Below are positions 4,382 through 10,380 of a stretch of DNA of 10,513 bases, in pieces; position 1 is the stretch's first letter, and each line of letters opens with the position of its first letter. The DNA comes from Chrysochromulina parva (Eukaryota; Haptophyta; Prymnesiales; Chrysochromulinaceae). Made by a program: the position numbers and the translations under genes. The stretch is from assembly GCA_002887195.1 (NCBI GenBank), contig PJAB01002098.1, forward strand, positions 1-10,513, in the 5' to 3' direction. Under the pieces are notes generated by a model. The model worked only from the letters and a program-made list of their open reading frames with translations, searched no databases and was not told the DNA's origin.

Positions 4382-6829
4382 TCACCACGTCACTCTCGAT
4401 CTCGATCTCGATCTCAGCTCGTAATATTGGTAGTGCGAAAGCACAGCGAGGAGCAGGGCCAGCAGAGATAGCACAGTAAGGAAGCCCCTGAAGCCCCCCT
4501 GGCGGCCGTTCCTCATCGCATGCTGGGGGGCGGGGGCGGCCACGGTCGGGAGATCAAGATGAGATCGAGATCGCGATGAGGAGGAGCAATCAGTGGTCAT
4601 CAGAGGTCACCAGAGGCAATCACACCTTGAGGGCGGTGGCGTCGACGATCGGCACCAGCTTGCGACGGCGTGCATCGAAGGCCGTGCCAGCGCGCATCGA
4701 ACGGCTCGCGAGCGCGTTGACGAATTCGGCTTGCTCATACTGCGAGTCGGGAAGGGCTCGTGCAATCAGAGGTCATCAGAGGCAATTGACGAATTCGGCT
4801 TGCTCATACTGCGAGTCGGGAAGGGCTCGTGCAATCAGAGGTAATCAGAGGCAATTGACGAATTCGGCTTGCTCATACTGCGAGTCGGGAAGGGCTCGTG
4901 CAATCAGAGGTCATCAGAGGCAATCAAGAGTAGGACTAGTGCTATCAGAGGTCGTCATGGGCGATCAGAGCCAATCAGGGTCAGTGAGAGGCAATCAAAG
5001 GACTCTCATATGCAATCATGTGGCAACCAGAGGCAACCAGAGGCAATCGGATGTGCACTCAGATGCAATTGAGAGGGAATCATATGAAATCAGATGCAAT
5101 CAAGAGGCCATCAGAGGCCATCAGAGGCCATCAGAGCAACTCACCTGCCAATCAGGCAGCGCCTCGTCCCCGCCGTCGAGCAGCAGCCCCGCGAGCACCT
5201 GTGGGAAGAGGAGAGGGCGCCATGGTGAGCACTTGCATGCAAGGCGAGGTCCAGAAGAGGTTCAGCAGCCCCGCGAGCACCGCGGCTTCCCCGGGGCGTA
5301 GCTTGCGCTCGTCGAGCAGGTCGAGGAGCCCGATGGTGGTCCCAGACTCCCTTAGTAGGTGGAGCGCGGGCGAGTAAGCGAGCCAACCGTTACCTGCCAT
5401 CAAGGGTCATCAAGGGTCATCAAGGGTCATCAAGGGTCATCCAGGGTCATCAGTGGGTGATACCTTTGCTGTGCACCTCAGTGGCAATCAAGGGTCATCA
5501 GTGGCAATCATGGGTCCTCAGTGGGCATTACCTTTGTTGTGCACTTCAGCTGCTTCGCCGCCGAGGTCGTCCAGCACGTCGAGGGGAAGCTCGACCTCGG
5601 CGTCCGCCTCATTCCAAAACGAGACCGCCGCCTCCTCATCCGTGCACAGGCGCACCTGATGAGGGACGAATCATAGGCAATCTGTGGTGATCAGTGCTCA
5701 TCAGGCGCACCCGGCCCACGCGGCAGAGGGCAATCAGCACCCATCGCCCTCTGTCTCCAATCATTCGCGAAATCAGAGCCCTCCAATCACGTGCGTTGAT
5801 TGGGTCCTTGATTGGGCCCATCCCGTTAATTGCCTCCAATCACGCGCGCAATCGCCTACCCAAAGCGCAATCAAGCCGCAATCCAGCCGCAATCAAGCCG
5901 GCCTGGTTCCATTCCTTCCCAAGACGTACCACAAGCCGCAGAGCGAACTGCTGCGTCAGTCGGCGGAGGGCGTTGAGAGCTGCAGCTGCGGCTTGAGGTG
6001 TCGGCACGCCCGAATTGGGCGGCGTGGGCGCGCCGTCCGTCATGATGATCAGAAAGCTCACATGCGCCGAGTGGGTACTAGATCGCGCCGTCGCGAGCGC
6101 CTCGAAGCGGGGCCACATTGAGCGAAGGCGCTCGGCGAGGGGCGTGACGCCCTGCGGCGTGACGCGACGCAGGAAGATGCGGAGCCGGTCGGCGTCGGCG
6201 TCGGTGGCCGTGCACAGAAAGTCCTCGCCCTCGACCGCCGTCTCGCCGCCGCCGCCGCGTGGCGGGTTGAGGAGATGGAACTCGCACGGCACGCCAGTCG
6301 CGATGCCCAGTCGGCATGCGTCGTGGGCGCTGGCACAGATCTCCTCCCAGCGGGTAGCGCTCACGAGGTGCTCGCCCTTGAGGACGTGGCCATCGACCGA
6401 GTTTGTCGAGCCCGAGTTGTCCAGAAGAAAGATCCGGGCGGCCACCTTGTCCGCCTCGGCCATTGCGATCCGAGCGAGCCCCGGAGGCACGCCCAGTTGG
6501 GCTAGGAGAGCGGCCGACGGGTCGCGCCGGCGCCGCTCGACGTGCGGATGCACGACGGCGGGAGCCTGTGGCTGGGCCGGAGGTGGCGAAAGGGCACGGC
6601 GACGCGGCGACGCAGCGGCGCTCGACTCACGCAGGCTCCAGTTGGGCACCTGGCTGCCTGGAGTGAACGGGCTGCGGCATAGCGGGCACTTGGCCTCGCG
6701 CACACCGTTCACACGCGCCGTAGGGAGGGCGTCGATGCACGCCCCACAGAACGAGTGGCCGCACGCGGGCAGCAGCGATGCGTCAGTGTAGCGCTCCAAG
6801 CAGATCGGGCATGCCATCGGGTCGCTCAT
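4382..6829 (-). CDS. RING finger / vWA domain protein with C-terminal membrane anchor, six exons
   Basis: Predicted exons are 6829-5930, 5655-5532, 5393-5281, 5198-5145, 4739-4626 and 4522-4382, totalling 481 residues plus TGA, with all phases agreeing. Residues 7-51 form a C3HC4 RING (C7, C10, C23, H25, C28, C31, C48, C51), the zinc-binding E2-recruiting fold of ubiquitin ligases. Residues 69-105 are a Pro/Arg-rich linker. Residues about 129-303 are a vWA domain with the MIDAS motif DNSGS (D137, S139, S141), a threonine in GVTPL and an aspartate in IMTDG. After splicing the chain continues through [34 protein letters not shown] and [18 protein letters not shown], then a helical region with [19 protein letters not shown]. 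Residues about 449-466 are a hydrophobic helix near the C terminus, fitting a tail-anchored protein with a short Arg/Ser tail. The start is the first in-frame ATG; a GTG further upstream is not needed. A membrane-bound E3 ligase is inferred. RING plus vWA recalls the plant WAV3 group, but the C-terminal part is not that of WAV3 as I know it. Confidence 0.78.
4393..4578. repeat. inverted GATCTC arrays flanking the last exon of the RING-vWA gene
   Basis: The plus strand has a CTCGAT array at 4393-4416 and the complementary GAGATC type at 4550-4578, sharing a perfect 12-bp complementary core. The left arm lies in the coding sequence for the RSRSRSR tail and the right arm in the preceding intron. 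The pre-mRNA could fold to loop out the exon that encodes the membrane anchor. Confidence 0.7.
4523..4625 (-). other. intron 5 of the RING-vWA gene
   Basis: Donor CTCAAG|GTGTGA and acceptor CCCCCCAG|CAT, 103 nt, phase 0. It holds TGATTGCCTCTG-type minisatellite and a pyrimidine-rich end. It joins DATALK to [10 protein letters not shown] ahead of the membrane helix. Confidence 0.55.
4717..4923 (-). repeat. 3 x 69-bp tandem repeat carrying an acceptor and exon start
   Basis: Three head-to-tail copies of 69 bp (4717-4785, 4786-4854, 4855-4923) differ at about one base. On the coding strand each holds minisatellite, the acceptor CTCGCAG and the first 23 bases of exon 5 (YEQAEFV). Only the copy at 4717-4785 continues into the full exon; the other two are inside the intron. 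Confidence 0.95.
4740..5144 (-). other. intron 4 of the RING-vWA gene, minisatellite-filled
   Basis: Donor GATTGGCAG|GTGAGT and acceptor GACTCGCAG|TAT, 405 nt, phase 0. It consists of degenerate 10-13 bp units (5140-4924) followed by the triplicated 69-bp block. The 18 bases ahead of the acceptor read ALPDSQ in the frame of the next exon, echoing ALPDWQ at the end of the upstream exon. Confidence 0.6.
4924..5140. repeat. degenerate ~10-bp minisatellite
   Basis: The plus strand shows imperfect repeats of the type GAGGCAATCA, GAGGCCATCA and GGTCGTCA, with the end nearest the donor most regular (three exact units of TCAGAGGCCA near 5110-5136). It lies wholly within predicted intron 4. Confidence 0.85.
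5199..5246 (-). mobile_element. introner-like element copy A
   Basis: This intron part contains TGCATGCAAGTGCTCACCA and flanking bases. Over 30 bp (5217-5246) it matches 28 of 30 bases with 9725-9754 in another gene's predicted intron, in the same orientation relative to transcription. Both end in CCCACAG. A shared core in two unrelated genes, each flanked by direct repeats starting at the splice site, fits an intron-generating mobile element; there is no proof of mobility. Confidence 0.5.
5199..5280 (-). other. intron 3 of the RING-vWA gene with 18-bp flanking direct repeat
   Basis: The 82-nt intron starts with GTGCTCGCGGGGCTGCTG (5280-5263), and the downstream exon starts with the same 18 bases (5198-5181). 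Splicing from the first GT to the acceptor CCCACAG gives [22 protein letters not shown] donor further inside would leave an intron of only about 35 nt. Confidence 0.65.
5394..5531 (-). other. intron 2 of the RING-vWA gene
   Basis: Donor AAAG|GTAATG and acceptor GGCAG|GTAACG, 138 nt, joining phase 1 and giving EVHNKGNGWLAY. Intron start and downstream exon start agree as GTAAYG. A second copy of the donor region (5461-5480, 18 of 20 bases identical to 5529-5548) lies inside the intron and is followed by GTATCA, so it may work as an alternative donor. Confidence 0.6.
5401..5450. repeat. 5 x 10-bp minisatellite CAAGGGTCAT
   Basis: Four exact copies of CAAGGGTCAT and one with a single change, inside predicted intron 2 just ahead of its acceptor. 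Confidence 0.97.
5656..5929 (-). other. intron 1 of the RING-vWA gene
   Basis: Donor GTG|GTACGT and acceptor CTCATCAG|GTGCGC, 274 nt, phase 0. Splicing continues the last vWA strand as [13 protein letters not shown]. The first nine intron bases (GTACGTCTT) and the first nine downstream exon bases (GTGCGCCTG) both read Val-Arg-Leu. A further copy of GGTGCGCCTG lies mid-intron (5702-5711), 55 bp from the acceptor copy. The rest is TTGATTGCG-like minisatellite. Confidence 0.6.
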
Positions 6830-7233
6830 CCGTTCCAGTGTGTTGCTCAGATTCCGAGCGCAGACCACGAGCGAGCACGCGAAACATGACGGCGAATGCT
6901 CAATTTCGCGTTCGTGCAGGGCTGCCTATACCGTCGGCGCAAACTCCATAATGGGTTTTGCCGGGATGCATACGGTAGTCAAGTCAAGTCAAGTCTATAC
7001 ATAAACAACAGACAACCATACAATGTACGGAAGCCTATCGAATGTGCTCCGGAAGCCAGCAGGGGAGGACGGGAGTCGATGGAGATGGCGGAGGGGAATC
7101 CATCTAGAGGTGACACGTCATAAATGCTGACATACGTGCCCTCGGAGAACAAGTAGGTTGACTTGACTTGACTTGACTTGACATAACGTAATGGAACATT
7201 TCATCTCCGAGGCCTAGTTCAGGGAGGACCGAC
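6830..7233. promoter_or_regulatory. divergent promoter region with facing pentanucleotide arrays
   Basis: This lies between the starts of the RING-vWA gene (minus) and the CDF-like gene (plus), so it should hold both promoters and 5' UTRs. GTCAAGTCAAGTCAAGTC at 6978-6995 faces its complement in a longer array at 7160-7182, about 165 bp apart. Bases 6990-7030 are AT-richer than the surroundings. The two arrays could pair as a hairpin or be ends of a small insertion. I see no clear TATA box and no open frame worth calling. Confidence 0.5.
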
Positions 7234-8274
7234 ATGGAGACGCCCTTCATTTCCGCCGGGCCATCGCGGCGCAAATGCCTCATCTGTGGCAGTCGCGCGC
7301 TGCGCGCCCTCTGGGTCGCCTTTTGCTGCAACACCGTCTTCACCATGTCGCAAGCCTTTGGCTCCATCATCTCGAATAGCAAGGCCTTGGGCGCCGACAC
7401 GGGCACCATGTTTGTCGATTCCGGGACGTACCTCATCAACATCGCGGCCGAGTACTACCGCTCCAAGGGCGAGAGCTCGGAGCGCACTGCCGCTCTCGTC
7501 GACATCTCCGCGTCGGCCATCTCCGTGGTCGCGCTGGCCCTCGTGACCGCCTTCTTTCTTCACGATTCCATCACCGCTCTGCAAGAGGAGGACGCCGGCA
7601 GTGGGGACGCCGGCAGTGGGGACGCCGATGATGATGTGAACGGTATGGTAGTGACTCTCTTCACCACCGCCAACCTCATCATCGACATCACCATGATCGG
7701 CTCCATCCTGCTTCGGAACCGCGGCGGCTGGTGGGGCTTGCTCACGTGCAAGTGGCACGTGCGCGAAGCGGAGGTGACTTCATTTCAGAGCGTCGTGCCA
7801 GCCGGCGGACCACCGACTCGCGCGGGCCAGACGGTTCAAACAAATGCGCCGCAGGACGGTACCGTCGAGGAGAAGATTACCAAAACAGGCGACCTGAACG
7901 TAGTCTCGGCGCTCGCGCATGTATGTACCTCTCCGTAGCACCTCTTGATCGCACCTCTTGATTGCACCTCTTGACTGCACCTCTGATTGCATGTCTGATT
8001 GCCCTTCCGACTGCACCTCTGATGGCCACAGGTACTTGCGGATACACTGCGCACGGTGACGGAGATGTCGATGGGCATCCTGGTGTGGGCCGATCCGAAA
8101 GTTGACAGCGCCAAAGCGGACAACATCGCGGCCATCCTCGTGTGCACGACCATCCTGGCCATCGCCACGTACATCGCGTACGAGACCATCGTACTCATCC
8201 GTGAGGAGATTGAGATCAGGAGCAAGCCAGTGCCGGTGCTGACCACGACCTCGATCGTGCTCAGCACCCGCTAG
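7234..8274 (+). CDS. cation diffusion facilitator (CDF/ZnT)-like transporter, two exons
   Basis: Exons 7234-7920 and 8032-8274 give 309 residues; donor CAT|GTATGT and acceptor CCACAG|GTACTT, phase 0. About six membrane helices are visible: residues 29-46, 50-72, 88-113, 136-160, 219-242 and 257-284. Helix two has SKALGADTGTMFVD and helix five has NVVSALAHVLADTL, the places of the paired metal-binding motifs of the CDF family, which exports Zn, Mn, Fe or similar ions. Helix five keeps HxxxD (H229, D233). Helix two has Thr58 where His or Asp is usual, with D62 kept. An acidic insert with two AGSGD units (residues 121-130) lies before helix four. Only about 25 residues follow helix six, so the usual cytosolic C-terminal domain is missing or very short. 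The intron cuts between H229 and V230 of the helix-five motif. Metal, direction and membrane are not known. Confidence 0.72.
7921..8031 (+). other. intron of the CDF-like gene
   Basis: 111 nt, donor GTATGTACC, acceptor GATGGCCACAG. It is made of imperfect 12-14 bp units of the type CACCTCTTGATTG. The motif TGATTGC appears on the plus strand here but on the minus strand in minus-strand genes, so it follows the transcript orientation. Retention would add an in-frame TAG (cct ctc cgt agc region). Confidence 0.7.
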
Positions 8275-8326
8275 GCGGTTAGTTCGTCGTCGATGCCGGC
8301 TGACACCGTGGCGGGACCCTGGGTCG

Positions 8327-8424
8327 GCGCGTCTTCCACAGCGCGTCTTCCACAGCGCGTCTTCCACAGCGCGTCTTCCACAGCGCGTCTTCCACAGTGT
8401 GTCTTCCACGGTGTGTCTTCCAGG
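8327..8424. repeat. 7 x 14-bp tandem repeat downstream of the CDF-like gene
   Basis: Five exact copies of GCGCGTCTTCCACA (8327-8396) are followed by two variant copies with GTGTGTCTTCCA (8397-8424). It starts 52 bases after the stop codon, probably in the 3' UTR. Confidence 0.97.
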
Positions 8425-9096
8425 TGATCAGTGTGTCTACCGAAGACACCCGCCCCGCCGCCGTCGGACACGACAGTTGCGAGGCGCGAGCTCCACCTCT
8501 CTAGTCCGGCCCGCTCGTGCGCATCTTATAGAAGTGTGTACACCGCGTGACCACGACGGCGGCAAAACGTACCTCGCTCCTAAACGTAAGGCCACTGTAA
8601 ACGTAACACATGATGACATTCTCCCACGCGCTCGGAGCGCCACCGTAGCCGAAGGTCCGAACGGACTAAAACCCGGGTCGGACCGTGTACACTAGAGGAT
8701 GCGGTCCGCTACACGCACGAGCGTGCGGCTTTGTGCGGCTCCGCCACGGGCGGCTCCGGCCGCTCCGCGCCATGCTCCGCTTACTGAGCGCGACGAGACC
8801 CTCCACCCATCGGGCGGATAAGCGCATTAACGTATGTAGCGTACTCGGTACTGAGGGCCGCAGTGGCGGGTCAGGGCGGCGGAGAGTTCCCCCCGCGGGG
8901 GGCCCCCGGCCGCTACGTAAAAAACTAAAATTCCCGCTCCCGGCGTGCGAACATCCCATGGAACATCCGTCGAGGAACATCTCCGCGGATTCTCGGTGCG
9001 AAACAGGACTTGCCTCTACTTGCCTACTTGCGCTAGAGGACCAAGCGCTACCGACTGCTCAAAGTGGCCCCACCAGGTGTACGACCTAGACCGCTG
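8425..9096. other. convergent intergenic region without a recognised gene
   Basis: This lies between the 3' ends of the plus-strand CDF-like gene and the minus-strand coiled-coil gene. Open frames here are short, with no recognisable domain. Visible structures are the self-complementary GTCCGAACGGAC near 8656, a 14-bp perfect palindrome of six C, GC, six G at 8889-8902 followed by an A-rich run, and two GGAACATC copies near 8960-8980. No tRNA or rRNA was recognised. Confidence 0.5.
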
Positions 9097-9134
9097 GACT
9101 TGACTTGACTTGACTTGACTTGACTAGGACTTGA
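9097..9134. repeat. pentanucleotide (GACTT)n array
   Basis: Five to six uninterrupted GACTT units from 9097, then AGGACTTGACTA. It abuts the stop codon of the minus-strand gene to its right (9137-9135). The same pentanucleotide makes the two facing arrays at 6978 and 7160. Confidence 0.95.
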
Positions 9135-10152
9135 CTACGGCCTGGCCCCACCATTACGACCACTCCGCGCTGCGGCGGAGGCGCGCCGACTCAGGGGACG
9201 GCTCGCGCGCACCGACGACTGACGATGAAGCGCCGCGGCGGGCGCGGGGCTGCCGTTGGCATGGGCGTGGGCGTCGTCTCGGGCACCCGTTGGATGCCTC
9301 GCGGGGCTCCCGCCGGCGGTGGCGCGCTCATCACGGCGCTCGAGGAGCCCATCACGGCGCTCTGCCTCGGCGCGTCGGTAGGAGGCGGCGATGAAGGTCA
9401 ACGGCGGTGCACCCGTCACGGCGCCCACCTCACGCATCCGGATCTGCTCATCACGGCGCCCCTGCTGCTGTTGCATCTGAAAGGCGGCCGTGGTCCCAGG
9501 GGGCAGCTGGAGCACGCGGTCCACGTAATTGGAAGGGGGCGGCGAAGCAGCCCTTCCATTTTGGGCCGAGGCGTCGTACTGGGCTGGTGCGTCGTACTGG
9601 GCATTTGGTGACCGAGGAGAAGCGCCGCCAGCCGGTAGGAGCATTCGTGGGGTCACAGAGACTACAAACGTATGCGTCTGCGGCTGATGCGGATCGGGCG
9701 CGGACACGTACCTGTGGGGTTCGGGCGCCGTGGTGAGCACTTGCATGCAGGGCGGCGGCTGAGGCGGATCGGGCGCGGACACGTACGTGTGCATCTGGGG
9801 CGGCGGCAGGTAGCCACCGAGGGGTGCCGAGTACGTTTTGACGAGCGAGGGTGGATCTCGTGCCCCGACGCACCTGATGAGTGACGCAATCAGAGAGGCC
9901 ATCAGAGAGGCCATCAGAGAGGCCATCAGATGCCATCACGAACACTCAGACGCACCCGAGGAGGCCGCTGATGATGCCGACACCGAAACCACCGCCGCCT
10001 CGCGTGGCGCTCTCAATCGCCGGTGGGTGAAGAAACGCCCACCCTACAGATTGCAGCTCTTTCTCGCGCTGAAAGAGCGCCGTCTTGGTCGCTGCGAGCT
10101 CTTCCGCCATCGCACTCAACCGCTCGCGTGACTCATCGAGGGCTTCTCGCAC
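9135..10152 (-). CDS. 3' part of a coiled-coil / Pro-Gln-rich protein gene
   Basis: Three exons are supported: 10152-9956, 9873-9787 and 9711-9135, giving 286 residues plus TAG with agreeing phases; the 5' end lies beyond the right edge. The first exon reads VREALDESRERLSAMAEELA, then TALFQREKELQSVG, a clear coiled coil, then a short Gly-rich hydrophobic stretch (GGGGFGVGIISGLLG). Next comes VGARDPPSLVKTYSAPLGGY and a Pro/Gln/Ala/Ser-rich region with YDAPAQYDASAQ. This ends in a Gln-rich run (QMQQQQGRRDEQIRMREVG) and a long Arg/Ala-rich, low-complexity tail that is probably disordered. The family is not recognised; a scaffold-like role is the most one can infer. The intron at 9786-9712 is 75 nt without a stop, so its retention would insert 25 residues and that alternative is open. 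Confidence 0.6.
9712..9754 (-). mobile_element. introner-like element copy B
   Basis: This 43-bp sequence lies exactly between the two 32-bp direct repeats. Its first 30 bp match copy A (5217-5246) at 28 positions, including TGCATGCAAGTGCTCACCA, and it ends CCCACAG as copy A does. The boundaries set by the direct repeats coincide with the start of the shared core, as expected of an inserted element. Confidence 0.5.
9712..9786 (-). other. predicted 75-nt intron flanked by a 32-bp direct repeat
   Basis: The intron begins GTACGTGTCC at 9786, and the downstream exon begins with the same bases at 9711. The repeat 9755-9786 versus 9680-9711 is 31 of 32 identical. The acceptor is CCCCACAG. Because 75 nt is in frame, this could instead be a coding duplication. 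Confidence 0.5.
9874..9955 (-). other. predicted 82-nt intron with minisatellite
   Basis: Donor CTCGG|GTGCGTC and acceptor CTCATCAG|GTGCGTC, phase 2. The 8-bp string GGTGCGTC spans both junctions (9956-9949 and 9874-9867). The interior holds three units of TGATGGCCTCTC. Splicing removes a TGA and joins ISGLLG to CVGARDPP. Confidence 0.65.
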
Positions 10153-10280
10153 CTGATGAGGGACGCCATCAGTCGCAATCAGGCTCACTCAGGGCTTCTC
10201 GCACCTGATGAGGGACGCCATCAGTCGCAATCAGGCTCACTCAGGGCTTCTCGCACCTGATGAGGGACGCCATCAGAGGC
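10144..10280 (-). repeat. 52-bp tandem repeat with acceptor and exon start
   Basis: Two exact 52-bp units (10144-10195, 10196-10247) and a partial third from 10248. On the coding strand each contains CTCATCAG|GTGCGAGAAGCCCT, that is the acceptor plus the first 14 bases of the coiled-coil exon. Only the leftmost unit runs on into the full exon. Confidence 0.95.
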
Positions 10281-10285
10281 AATCA

Positions 10286-10339
10286 GAGCTCTTCCGCCAT
10301 GGCATTCGCATTCAACTCAACCGCTCGCGCGCGCGCGCA
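10286..10339 (-). repeat. decayed second copy of coiled-coil exon sequence
   Basis: On the coding strand this resembles 10128-10096, which codes for RERLSAMAEEL. It shares CGAGCGGTTGAGT and ATGGCGGAAGAGCTC but is expanded by an added GC dinucleotide run and a small TGAATGCGA-type insertion, and is followed by TGA. It is preceded by its own CTCATCAG acceptor. It looks like a dead or alternative exon copy. Confidence 0.75.
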
Positions 10340-10380
10340 CCTGATGAGAGACGCCATCAGAATCACCATCAGAGTGGCAG

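Noticed and set aside
4717..5140. CRISPR-like array of repeats and spacers
   Set aside because: Units are degenerate, continuous minisatellite with no unique spacers, and the block sits inside an intron of a eukaryotic-type gene.
4576..5301. 241-codon plus-strand frame encoding repeated [12 protein letters not shown] peptides
   Set aside because: It is a translation of the minisatellite and of the 69-bp repeats; repeats of 10 and 69 bp keep frames open by chance.
6829..6868. GTG start 13 codons upstream for the RING-vWA protein
   Set aside because: In a eukaryotic gene the first in-frame ATG (6829), directly before the RING cysteines, is more likely.
8889..8902. Bacterial-type intrinsic terminator (GC palindrome followed by an A-rich run)
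   Set aside because: The setting is eukaryotic, and the stem is a short uninterrupted palindrome with no proper loop.
9712..9786. Reading the 75-nt segment as coding (25 extra residues)
   Set aside because: Possible because it is in frame and stop-free, but the shared core with the other gene's intron and the GT...CCCACAG ends favour an intron. Kept as an open alternative.
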